Below are positions 1 through 11,520 of a stretch of DNA of 64,000 bases, one piece after another. The stretch spans positions 85,905,120 through 85,969,119 of the forward strand of contig OZ010581.1 in assembly GCA_963932145.1 (NCBI GenBank), given 5' to 3'. The notes below the pieces were generated by a model, which saw nothing but the letters and a program-made list of their open reading frames with translations, did no database searches and was not told where the DNA came from. Numbering within the stretch: the stretch's first letter is position 1; every line of letters begins with the position of its first letter. The position numbers and the translations under genes were made by a program. Origin of the DNA: Acanthosepion lycidas. Lineage: Eukaryota; Mollusca; Cephalopoda; Sepiida; Sepiidae.

Positions 1-240
1 TGATATTTTTAAAAAAGAATATAATATATAAAAATGGAAATGAGCTGATTTTGAGATTTTTCATTATAAAATATAATATAATGCTTATTTTGATATATTT
101 CAAGTGGAATTCAAAAAATTTAATGGAAATAGTGTTGATTTTGTTATTTTTCAATATAAATCCAGAAATCAAATGGAAATATCGCCCATTAAAATATTTT
201 TCCAAAGAAAATGCAAAAAACATTGAAATATAGCAGATTT
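1..240. repeat. Reference monomer (type A)
   Basis: This monomer is taken as the reference: 240 bp, 47 G+C (19.6%). Landmarks by monomer position: 1-16 is a T-run/A-run junction that varies most between lineages; 35-54 is TGGAAATGAGCTGATTTTGA; 71-91 is the ATAATATAATGCTTATTTT region, where CTT, CAT and CTG separate variant types; 107-112 is the EcoRI site GAATTC; 114-124 is AAAAAATTTAA or AAAAAATATAA; 133-136 is GTGT or GTAT; 161-165 is TCCAG or TCAAG; 182-187 is TCGCCC, holding the only CpG; 191-200 is the perfect palindrome AAAATATTTT; 221-233 is CATTGAAATATAG. The start point is arbitrary, chosen for convenience at TGATATTTTT. Confidence 0.95.
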
Positions 241-274
241 TGATATTTTTAAAAAAGAATATAATATATGAAAA
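35..274. repeat. Five diverged internal subrepeats building one monomer
   Basis: Aligning the monomer to itself shows five related segments starting near 35, 74, 124, 174 and 223 (the next one is 275 = 35+240). Four begin TGGAAAT or TTGAAAT, and the second replaces this with TAATATAATG. Each then carries a GATTTTGATATTTTTC-like core: GATTTTGAGATTTTTC, TATTTTGATATATTTC, GATTTTGTTATTTTTC, ATTAAAATATTTTTCC and GATTTTGATATTTTTA. Core-to-core spacing is 39, 51, 50, 49 and 51 bp, which sums to 240. I infer that a roughly 50-bp ancestral repeat was amplified fivefold, lost about 11 bp between units 1 and 2, and then became fixed as the 240-bp unit. The same layout holds in both sequence domains. Confidence 0.8.
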
Positions 275-3120
275 TGGAAATGAGCTGATTTTGAGATTTT
301 TCATTATAAAACATAATATAATGCATATTTTGATATATTTCAAGTGGAATTCAAAAAATATAATGGAAATAGTGTAGATTTTGTTATTTTTCAATATAAA
401 TCAAGAAATCAAATGGAAATATCGCCCATTAAAATATTTTTCCAAAGAAAATGCAAAAAACATTGAAATATAGCAGATTTTGATATTTTTAAAAAAGAAT
501 ATAATATATAAAAATGGAAATGAGCTGATTTTGAGATTTTTCATTATAAAATATAATATAATGCTTATTTTGATATATTTCAAGTGGAATTCAAAAAATT
601 TAATGGAAATAGTGTTGATTTTGTTATTTTTCAATATAAATCCAGAAATCAAATGGAAATATCGCCCATTAAAATATTTTTCCAAAGAAAATGCAAAAAA
701 CATTGAAATATAGCAGATTTTGATATTTTTAAAAAAGAATATAATATATGAAAATGGAAATGAGCTGATTTTGAGATTTTTCATTATAAAACATAATATA
801 ATGCTTATTTTGATATATTTCAAGTGGAATTCAAAAAATATAATGGAAATAGTATTGATTTTGTTATTTTTCAATATAAATCAAGAAATCAAATGGAAAT
901 ATAGCCCATTAAAATATTTTTCCAAAGAAAATGCAAAAAACATTGAAATATAGCAGATTTTGATATTTTTAAAAAAGAGTATAATATATAAAAATGGAAA
1001 TGAGCTGATTTTGAGATTTTTCATTATAAAACATAATATAATGCTGATTTTGATATATTTCAAGTGGAATTCAAAAAATATAATGGAAATAGTGTTGATT
1101 TTGTTATTTTTCAATATAAATCAAGAAATCAAATGGAAATATCGCCCTTTAAAATATTTTTCCAAAGAAAATGCAAAAAACATTGAAATATAGCAGATTT
1201 TGATATTTTTAAAAAAGAATATAATATATGAAAATGGAAATGAGCTGATTTTGAGATTTTTCATTATAAAACATAATATAATGCATATTTTGATATATTT
1301 CAAGTGGAATTCAAAAAATATAATGGAAATAGTGTAGATTTTGTTATTTTTCAATATAAATCAAGAAATCAAATGGAAATATCGCCCATTAAAATATTTT
1401 TCCAAAGAAAATGCAAAAAACATTGAAATATAGCAGATTTTGATATTTTTAAAAAAGAATATAATATATAAAAATGGAAATGAGCTGATTTTGAGATTTT
1501 TCATTATAAAATATAATATAATGCTTATTTTGATATATTTCAAGTGGAATTCAAAAAATTTAATGGAAATAGTGTTGATTTTGTTATTTTTCAATATAAA
1601 TCCAGAAATCAAATGGAAATATCGCCCATTAAAATATTTTTCCAAAGAAAATGCAAAAAACATTGAAATATAGCAGATTTTGATATTTTTAAAAAAGAAT
1701 ATAATATATGAAAATGGAAATGAGCTGATTTTGAGATTTTTCATTATAAAACATAATATAATGCATATTTTGATATATTTCAAGTGGAATTCAAAAAATA
1801 TAATGGAAATAGTGTAGATTTTGTTATTTTTCAATATAAATCAAGAAATCAAATGGAAATATCGCCCATTAAAATATTTTTCCAAAGAAAATGCAAAAAA
1901 CATTGAAATATAGCAGATTTTGATATTTTTAAAAAAGAATATAATATATAAAAATGGAAATGAGCTGATTTTGAGATTTTTCATTATAAAATATAATATA
2001 ATGCTTATTTTGATATATTTCAAGTGGAATTCAAAAAATTTAATGGAAATAGTGTTGATTTTGTTATTTTTCAATATAAATCCAGAAATCAAATGGAAAT
2101 ATCGCCCATTAAAATATTTTTCCAAAGAAAATGCAAAAAACATTGAAATATAGCAGATTTTGATATTTTTAAAAAAGAATATAATATATGAAAATGGAAA
2201 TGAGCAGATTTTGAGATTTTTCATTATAAAACATAATATAATGCTTATTTTGATATATTTCAAGTGGAATTCAAAAAATATAATGGAAATAGTATTGATT
2301 TTGTTATTTTTCAATATAAATCCAGAAATCAAATGGAAATATCGCCCATTATAATATTTTTCCAAAGAAAATGCAAAAAACATTGAAATATAGCAGATTT
2401 TGATATTTTTAAAAAAGAATATAATATATGAAAATGGAAATGAGCTGATTTTGAGATTTTTCATTATAAAACATAATATAATGCATATTTTGATATATTT
2501 CAAGTGGAATTCAAAAAATATAATGGAAATAGTGTAGATTTTGTTATTTTTCAATATAAATCAAGAAATCAAATGGAAATATCGCCCATTAAAATATTTT
2601 TCCAAAGAAAATGCAAAAAACATTGAAATATAGCAGATTTTGATATTTTTAAAAAAGAATATAATATATAAAAATGGAAATGAGCTGATTTTGAGATTTT
2701 TCATTATAAAATATAATATAATGCTTATTTTGATATATTTCAAGTGGAATTCAAAAAATTTAATGGAAATAGTGTTGATTTTGTTATTTTTCAATATAAA
2801 TCCAGAAATCAAATGGAAATATCGCCCATTAAAATATTTTTCCAAAGAAAATGCAAAAAACATTGAAATATAGCAGATTTTGATATTTTTAAAAAAGAAT
2901 ATAATATATGAAAATGGAAATGAGCTGATTTTGAGATTTTTCATTATAAAACATAATATAATGCATATTTTGATATATTTCAAGTGGAATTCAAAAAATA
3001 TAATGGAAATAGTGTAGATTTTGTTATTTTTCAATATAAATCAAGAAATCAAATGGAAATATCGCCCATTAAAATATTTTTCCAAAGAAAATGCAAAAAA
3101 CATTGAAATATAGCAGATTT

Positions 3121-6100
3121 TGATATTTTTAAAAAAGAATATAATATATAAAAATGGAAATGAGCTGATTTTGAGATTTTTCATTATAAAATATAATATA
3201 ATGCTTATTTTGATATATTTCAAGTGGAATTCAAAAAATTTAATGGAAATAGTGTTGATTTTGTTATTTTTCAATATAAATCCAGAAATCAAATGGAAAT
3301 ATCGCCCATTAAAATATTTTTCCAAAGAAAATGCAAAAAACATTGAAATATAGCAGATTTTGATATTTTTAAAAAAGAATATAATATATGAAAATGGAAA
3401 TGAGCTGATTTTGAGATTTTTCATTATAAAACATAATATAATGCATATTTTGATATATTTCAAGTGGAATTCAAAAAATATAATGGAAATAGTGTAGATT
3501 TTGTTATTTTTCAATATAAATCAAGAAATCAAATGGAAATATCGCCCATTAAAATATTTTTCCAAAGAAAATGCAAAAAACATTGAAATATAGCAGATTT
3601 TGATATTTTTAAAAAAGAATATAATATATAAAAATGGAAATGAGCTGATTTTGAGATTTTTCATTATAAAATATAATATAATGCTTATTTTGATATATTT
3701 CAAGTGGAATTCAAAAAATTTAATGGAAATAGTGTTGATTTTGTTATTTTTCAATATAAATCCAGAAATCAAATGGAAATATCGCCCATTAAAATATTTT
3801 TCCAAAGAAAATGCAAAAAACATTGAAATATAGCAGATTTTGATATTTTTAAAAAAGAATATAATATATGAAAATGGAAATGAGCTGATTTTGAGATTTT
3901 TCATTATAAAACATAATATAATGCTTATTTTGATATATTTCAAGTGGAATTCAAAAAATATAATGGAAATAGTATTGATTTTGTTATTTTTCAATATAAA
4001 TCAAGAAATCAAATGGAAATATAGCCCATTAAAATATTTTTCCAAAGAAAATGCAAAAAACATTGAAATATAGCAGATTTTGATATTTTTAAAAAAGAGT
4101 ATAATATATAAAAATGGAAATGAGCTGATTTTGAGATTTTTCATTATAAAACATAATATAATGCTGATTTTGATATATTTCAAGTGGAATTCAAAAAATA
4201 TAATGGAAATAGTGTTGATTTTGTTATTTTTCAATATAAATCAAGAAATCAAATGGAAATATCGCCCTTTAAAATATTTTTCCAAAGAAAATGCAAAAAA
4301 CATTGAAATATAGCAGATTTTGATATTTTTAAAAAAGAATATAATATATGAAAATGGAAATGAGCTGATTTTGAGATTTTTCATTATAAAACATAATATA
4401 ATGCATATTTTGATATATTTCAAGTGGAATTCAAAAAATATAATGGAAATAGTGTAGATTTTGTTATTTTTCAATATAAATCAAGAAATCAAATGGAAAT
4501 ATCGCCCATTAAAATATTTTTCCAAAGAAAATGCAAAAAACATTGAAATATAGCAGATTTTGATATTTTTAAAAAAGAATATAATATATAAAAATGGAAA
4601 TGAGCTGATTTTGAGATTTTTCATTATAAAATATAATATAATGCTTATTTTGATATATTTCAAGTGGAATTCAAAAAATTTAATGGAAATAGTGTTGATT
4701 TTGTTATTTTTCAATATAAATCCAGAAATCAAATGGAAATATCGCCCATTAAAATATTTTTCCAAAGAAAATGCAAAAAACATTGAAATATAGCAGATTT
4801 TGATATTTTTAAAAAAGAATATAATATATGAAAATGGAAATGAGCTGATTTTGAGATTTTTCATTATAAAACATAATATAATGCATATTTTGATATATTT
4901 CAAGTGGAATTCAAAAAATATAATGGAAATAGTGTAGATTTTGTTATTTTTCAATATAAATCAAGAAATCAAATGGAAATATCGCCCATTAAAATATTTT
5001 TCCAAAGAAAATGCAAAAAACATTGAAATATAGCAGATTTTGATATTTTTAAAAAAGAATATAATATATAAAAATGGAAATGAGCTGATTTTGAGATTTT
5101 TCATTATAAAATATAATATAATGCTTATTTTGATATATTTCAAGTGGAATTCAAAAAATTTAATGGAAATAGTGTTGATTTTGTTATTTTTCAATATAAA
5201 TCCAGAAATCAAATGGAAATATCGCCCATTAAAATATTTTTCCAAAGAAAATGCAAAAAACATTGAAATATAGCAGATTTTGATATTTTTAAAAAAGAAT
5301 ATAATATATGAAAATGGAAATGAGCAGATTTTGAGATTTTTCATTATAAAACATAATATAATGCTTATTTTGATATATTTCAAGTGGAATTCAAAAAATA
5401 TAATGGAAATAGTATTGATTTTGTTATTTTTCAATATAAATCCAGAAATCAAATGGAAATATCGCCCATTATAATATTTTTCCAAAGAAAATGCAAAAAA
5501 CATTGAAATATAGCAGATTTTGATATTTTTAAAAAAGAATATAATATATGAAAATGGAAATGAGCTGATTTTGAGATTTTTCATTATAAAACATAATATA
5601 ATGCATATTTTGATATATTTCAAGTGGAATTCAAAAAATATAATGGAAATAGTGTAGATTTTGTTATTTTTCAATATAAATCAAGAAATCAAATGGAAAT
5701 ATCGCCCATTAAAATATTTTTCCAAAGAAAATGCAAAAAACATTGAAATATAGCAGATTTTGATATTTTTAAAAAAGAATATAATATATAAAAATGGAAA
5801 TGAGCTGATTTTGAGATTTTTCATTATAAAATATAATATAATGCTTATTTTGATATATTTCAAGTGGAATTCAAAAAATTTAATGGAAATAGTGTTGATT
5901 TTGTTATTTTTCAATATAAATCCAGAAATCAAATGGAAATATCGCCCATTAAAATATTTTTCCAAAGAAAATGCAAAAAACATTGAAATATAGCAGATTT
6001 TGATATTTTTAAAAAAGAATATAATATATGAAAATGGAAATGAGCTGATTTTGAGATTTTTCATTATAAAACATAATATAATGCATATTTTGATATATTT

Positions 6101-6240
6101 CAAGTGGAATTCAAAAAATATAATGGAAATAGTGTAGATTTTGTTATTTTTCAATATAAATCAAGAAATCAAATGGAAATATCGCCCATTAAAATATTTT
6201 TCCAAAGAAAATGCAAAAAACATTGAAATATAGCAGATTT
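3121..6240. repeat. 13-mer higher-order repeat, copy 2 (3,120 bp)
   Basis: Repeats the preceding block in the same order. Reading line by line at an offset of exactly 3,120 bases I found no difference, including the rare C (3,841), D (4,081) and E (5,281) markers. Near-perfect identity over 3.1 kb indicates a very recent tandem duplication or conversion, or possibly an assembly duplication. Confidence 0.93.
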
Positions 6241-6960
6241 TGATATTTTTAAAAAAGAATATAATATATAAAAATGGAAATGAGCTGATTTTGAGATTTT
6301 TCATTATAAAATATAATATAATGCTTATTTTGATATATTTCAAGTGGAATTCAAAAAATTTAATGGAAATAGTGTTGATTTTGTTATTTTTCAATATAAA
6401 TCCAGAAATCAAATGGAAATATCGCCCATTAAAATATTTTTCCAAAGAAAATGCAAAAAACATTGAAATATAGCAGATTTTGATATTTTTAAAAAAGAAT
6501 ATAATATATGAATATGGAAATGAGCTGATTTTGAGATTTTTCATTATAAAACATAATATAATGCTTATTTTGATATATTTCAAGTGGAATTCAAAAAATA
6601 TAATGGAAATAGTATTGATTTTGTTATTTTTCAATATAAATCAAGAAATCAAATGGAAATATAGCCCATTAAAATATTTTTCCAAAGAAAATGCAAAAAA
6701 CATTGAAATATAGCAGATTTTGATATTTTTAAAAAAGAGTATAATATATAAAAATGGAAATGAGCTGATTTTGAGATTTTTCATTATAAAACATAATATA
6801 ATGCTGATTTTGATATATTTCAAGTGGAATTCAAAAAATATAATGGAAATAGTGTTGATTTTGTTATTTTTCAATATAAATCAAGAAATCAAATGGAAAT
6901 ATCGCCGATTAAAATATTTTTCCAAAGGAAATGCAAAAAACATTGAAATATAGCAGATTT
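6241..6960. repeat. Truncated third 13-mer copy: A, C-like, D-like
   Basis: Three monomers: type A at 6,241; a C monomer at 6,481 with a private change (GAATATGG instead of GAAAATGG); and a D monomer at 6,721 whose 3' part reads CGCCGATTAAAA and CCAAAGGAAATG rather than CGCCCTTTA. The C monomer follows after one A, where the full HOR has A B A before C, so two monomers are missing relative to copies 1 and 2. The changed D end links to the next HOR type. Confidence 0.85.
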
Positions 6961-9120
6961 TGATATTTTTAAAAAAGAATATAATATATAAAAATGGAAA
7001 AGAGCTGATTTTGAGATTTTTCATTATAAAACATAATATAATGCTTATTTTGATATATTTCAAGTGGAATTCAAAAAATATAATGGAAATAGTGTTGATT
7101 TTGTTATTTTTCAATATAAATCAAGAAATCAAATGGAAATATCGCCCATTAAAATATTTATCCAAAGAAAATGCAAAAAACATTGAAATATAGCAGATTT
7201 TGATATTTTTATAAAAGAATATAATATATAAAAATGGAAATGAGCTGATTTTGAGATTTTTCATTATAAAACATAATATAATGCTGATTTTGATATATTT
7301 CAAGTGGAATTCAAAAAATATAATGGAAATAGTGTTGATTTTGTTATTTTTCAATATAAATCAAGAAATCAAATGGAAATATCGCCCATTAAAATAATTT
7401 TCCAAAGAAAATGCAGAAAACATTGAAATATAGTAGATTTTGACATTTTTAAAAAACAATATACTATATAAAAATAGAAATGAGCTGATTTTGAGATTTT
7501 TTATTATAAAACATGATATAATGCTTATTTTGATATATTTCAAGTGGAATTCAAAAAATTTAATGGAAATAGTGTTGATTTTGTTATTTTTCAATATAAA
7601 TCCAGAAATCAAATGGAAATATCGCCCATTAAAATATTTTTCCAAAGAAAATGCAAAAAACATTGAAATATAGCAGATTTTGATATTTTTAAAAAAGAAT
7701 ATAATATATAAAAATGGAAAAGAGCTGATTTTGAGATTTTTCATTATAAAACATAATATAATGCTTATTTTGATATATTTCAAGTGGAATTCAAAAAATA
7801 TAATGGAAATAGTGTTGATTTTGTTATTTTTCAATATAAATCAAGAAATCAAATGGAAATATCGCCCATTAAAATATTTATCCAAAGAAAATGCAAAAAA
7901 CATTGAAATATAGCAGATTTTGATATTTTTATAAAAGAATATAATATATAAAAATGGAAATGAGCTGATTTTGAGATTTTTCATTATAAAACATAATATA
8001 ATGCTGATTTTGATATATTTCAAGTGGAATTCAAAAAATATAATGGAAATAGTGTTGATTTTGTTATTTTTCAATATAAATCAAGAAATCAAATGGAAAT
8101 ATCGCCCATTAAAATAATTTTCCAAAGAAAATGCAGAAAACATTGAAATATAGTAGATTTTGACATTTTTAAAAAACAATATACTATATAAAAATAGAAA
8201 TGAGCTGATTTTGAGATTTTTTATTATAAAACATGATATAATGCTTATTTTGATATATTTCAAGTGGAATTCAAAAAATTTAATGGAAATAGTGTTGATT
8301 TTGTTATTTTTCAATATAAATCCAGAAATCAAATGGAAATATCGCCCATTAAAATATTTTTCCAAAGAAAATGCAAAAAACATTGAAATATAGCAGATTT
8401 TGATATTTTTAAAAAAGAATATAATATATAAAAATGGAAAAGAGCTGATTTTGAGATTTTTCATTATAAAACATAATATAATGCTTATTTTGATATATTT
8501 CAAGTGGAATTCAAAAAATATAATGGAAATAGTGTTGATTTTGTTATTTTTCAATATAAATCAAGAAATCAAATGGAAATATCGCCCATTAAAATATTTA
8601 TCCAAAGAAAATGCAAAAAACATTGAAATATAGCAGATTTTGATATTTTTATAAAAGAATATAATATATAAAAATGGAAATGAGCTGATTTTGAGATTTT
8701 TCATTATAAAACATAATATAATGCTGATTTTGATATATTTCAAGTGGAATTCAAAAAATATAATGGAAATAGTGTTGATTTTGTTATTTTTCAATATAAA
8801 TCAAGAAATCAAATGGAAATATCGCCCATTAAAATAATTTTCCAAAGAAAATGCAGAAAACATTGAAATATAGTAGATTTTGACATTTTTAAAAAACAAT
8901 ATACTATATAAAAATGGAAATGAGCTGATTTTGAGATTTTTCATTATAAAATATAATATAATGCTTATTTTGATATATTTCAAGTGGAATTCAAAAAATT
9001 TAATGGAAATAGTGTTGATTTTGTTATTTTTCAATATAAATCCAGAAATCAAATGGAAATATCGCCCATTAAAATATTTTTCCAAAGAAAATGCAAAAAA
9101 CATTGAAATATAGCAGATTT
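6961..9120. repeat. Trimer higher-order repeat F-G-H, three copies (720 bp)
   Basis: F at 6,961, 7,681 and 8,401 (GGAAAAGAGC, TTTATCC). G at 7,201, 7,921 and 8,641 (TTTTTATAAAAG, ATGCTG, AAAATAATTTT, GCAGAAAAC, TAGTAG). H at 7,441, 8,161 and 8,881 (TGACATTTTT, CAATATACTATA). Copies 1 and 2 look identical by eye. In copy 3 the H monomer becomes type A partway through. A dispersed F-G-H string recurs at 24,461-25,180. Confidence 0.93.
8881..9120. repeat. Chimeric monomer: 5' type H, 3' type A
   Basis: The first 30 bases carry the H signature (TGACATTTTT, CAATATACTATA). From about 8,915 on, the sequence is type A: ATGGAAATGAG, TCATTATAAAATATAATATA, TTTAATGG. H monomers at 7,441 and 8,161 instead have ATAGAAATGAG, TTATTATAAAACATGATA. 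The switch lies between about 8,911 and 8,943. This is the expected product of an out-of-register exchange and ends the trimer block. Confidence 0.85.
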
Positions 9121-9360
9121 TGATATTTTTAAAAAAGAATATAATATATGAAAATGGAAATGAGCTGATTTTGAGATTTTTCATTATAAAACATAATATA
9201 ATGCTTATTTTGATATATTTCAAGTGGAATTCAAAAAATATAATGCAAATAGTATTGATTTTGTTATTTTTCAATATAAATCAAGAAATCAAATGGAAAT
9301 ATCGCCCTTTAAAATATTTTTCCAAAGAAAATGCAAAAAACATTGAAATATAGCAGATTT
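9121..9360. repeat. Single C-like monomer between two trimer blocks
   Basis: A C-like unit (TATATGAAAATGG, ATGCTT, GTATTG, TCAAG) ending CGCCCTTTA, with a private ATGCAAATAG in place of ATGGAAATAG at about 9,245. It separates the F-G-H block from the next trimer block. Confidence 0.8.
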
Positions 9361-11520
9361 TGATATTTTTAAAAAAGAATATAATATATGAAAATGGAAA
9401 TGAGCTGATTTTGAGATTTTTCATTATAAAACATAATATAATGCTTATTTTGATATATTTCAAGTGGAATTCAAAAAATATAATGGAAATAGTATTGATT
9501 TTGTTATTTTTCAATATAAATTAAGAAATCAAATGGAAATATCGCCCTTTAAAATATTTTTCCAAAGAAAATGCAAAAAACATTGAAATATAGCAGATTT
9601 TGATATTTTTAAAAAAGAATATAATATATGAAAATGGAAATGAGCTGATTTTGAGATTTTTCATTATAAAACATAATATAATGCTTATTTTGATATATTT
9701 CAAGTGGAATTCAAAAAATATAATGGAAATAGTGTTGATTTTGTTATTTTTCAATATAAATCCAGAAATCAAATGGAAATATCAACCATTAAAATATTTT
9801 TCCAAAGAAAATGCAAAAAACATTGAAATAGAGCAGATTTTGATATTTTTAAAAAAGAATATAATATATAAAAATGAAAATCAGCTGATTTTGAGATTTT
9901 TCATTATAAAACATAATATAATACATATTTTGATATATTTCAAGTGGAATTCAAAAAATATAATGGAAATAGTGTAGATTTTGTTATTTTTCAATATAAA
10001 TCAAGAAATCAAATGGAAATATCGCCCATTAAAATATTTTTCCAAAGAAAATGCAAAAAACATTGAAATATAGCAGATTTTGATATTTTTAAAAAAGAAT
10101 ATAATATATAAAAATGGAAATGAGCTGATTTTGAGATTTTTCATTATAAAACATAATATAATGCATATTTTGATATATTTCAAGTGGAATTCAAAAAATA
10201 TAATGGAAATAGTGTAGATTTTGTTATTTTTCAATATAAATCAAGAAATCAAATGGAAATATCGCCCATTAAAATATTTTTCCAAAGAAAATGCAAAAAA
10301 CATTGAAATATAGCAGATTTTGATATTTTTAAAAAAGAATATAATATATAAAAATGGAAATGAGCTGATTTTGAGATTTTTCATTATAAAATATAATATA
10401 ATGCTTATTTTGATATATTTCAAGTGGAATTCAAAAAATATAATGGAAATAGTGTTGATTTTGTTATTTTTCAATATAAATCCAGAAATCAAATGGAAAT
10501 ATCAACCATTAAAATATTTTTCCAAAGAAAATGCAAAAAACATTGAAATAGAGGAGATTTTGATATTTTTAAAAAAGAATATAATATATAAAAATGAAAA
10601 TCAGCTGATTTTGAGATTTTTCATTATAAAACATAATATAATACATATTTTGATATATTTCAAGTGGAATTCAAAAAATATAATGGAAATAGTGTAGATT
10701 TTGTTATTTTTCAATATAAATCAAGAAATCAAATGGAAATATCGCCCATTAAAATATTTTTCCAAAGAAAATGCAAAAAACATTGAAATATAGCAGATTT
10801 TGATATTTTTAAAAAAGAATATAATATATGAAAATGGAAATGAGCTGATTTTGAGATTTTTCATTATAAAACATAATATAATGCTTATTTTGATATATTT
10901 CAAGTGGAATTCAAAAAATATAATGGAAATAGTATGGATTTTGTTATTTTTCAATATAAATTAAGAAATCAAATGGAAATATCGCCCTTTAAAATATTTT
11001 TCCAAAGAAAATGCAAAAAACATTGAAATATAGCAGATTTTGATATTTTTAAAAAAGAATATAATATATGAAAATGGAAATGAGCTGATTTTGAGATTTT
11101 TCATTATAAAACATAATATAATGCTTATTTTGATATATTTCAAGTGGAATTCAAAAAATATAATGGAAATAGTGTTGATTTTGTTATTTTTCAATATAAA
11201 TCCAGAAATCAAATGGAAATATCAACCATTAAAATATTTTTCCAAAGAAAATGCAAAAAACATTGAAATAGAGGAGATTTTGATATTTTTAAAAAAGAAT
11301 ATAATATATAAAAATGAAAATCAGCTGATTTTGAGATTTTTCATTATAAAACATAATATAATACATATTTTGATATATTTCAAGTGGAATTCAAAAAATA
11401 TAATGGAAATAGTGTAGATTTTGTTATTTTTCAATATAAATCAAGAAATCAAATGGAAATATCGCCCATTAAAATATTTTTCCAAAGAAAATGCAAAAAA
11501 CATTGAAATATAGCAGATTT
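9361..11520. repeat. Second trimer HOR with ATCAACC/GAG and ATCAG monomers
   Basis: Three 720-bp blocks start at 9,361, 10,081 and 10,801. The second monomer of each (9,601, 10,321, 11,041) has ATCAACCATT in place of the CpG box and ends GAAATAGAGCAG or GAAATAGAGGAG. The third (9,841, 10,561, 11,281) has AAAATGAAAATCAGC and ATACAT. The first monomer varies: blocks 1 and 3 have TTAAG and CGCCCTTTA, while block 2 is B-like. The TAG-to-GAG change removes the only stop in one forward frame and joins two monomers into a 125-codon frame, which I regard as non-coding. Confidence 0.88.

Larger units (their letters stand above)
1..3120. repeat. 13-mer higher-order repeat, copy 1 (3,120 bp)
   Basis: Thirteen monomers in the order A B A C D B A B A E B A B. 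Single-copy markers are C at 721 (GTATTG with ATAGCCC), D at 961 (AAAGAGTATAA, ATGCTG, CGCCCTTTA) and E at 2,161 (GAGCAG, CCCATTATAAT). The rest alternates A and B, suggesting an older AB dimer (480 bp) into which C, D and E were introduced. The left edge of the window coincides with a monomer start, so the HOR may extend further left. Confidence 0.93.

Noticed and set aside
21-30. TATA-box promoter at ATAATATATA in each monomer
   Set aside because: In DNA with about 80% AT such strings are expected by chance, and no other promoter element or transcript unit is visible. Satellite transcription is possible but not shown by this motif.
191-200. AAAATATTTT palindrome as a terminator or protein site
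   Set aside because: A perfect 10-bp AT palindrome is common by chance at this composition, lacks a GC stem, and is lost in many domain II units (AAAATTTTTTC).
9600-9977. 125-codon forward frame possibly encoding a two-repeat protein
   Set aside because: It arises only from a TAG-to-GAG change in one monomer and continues the same low-complexity translation. No promoter, splice signal or codon bias supports it.
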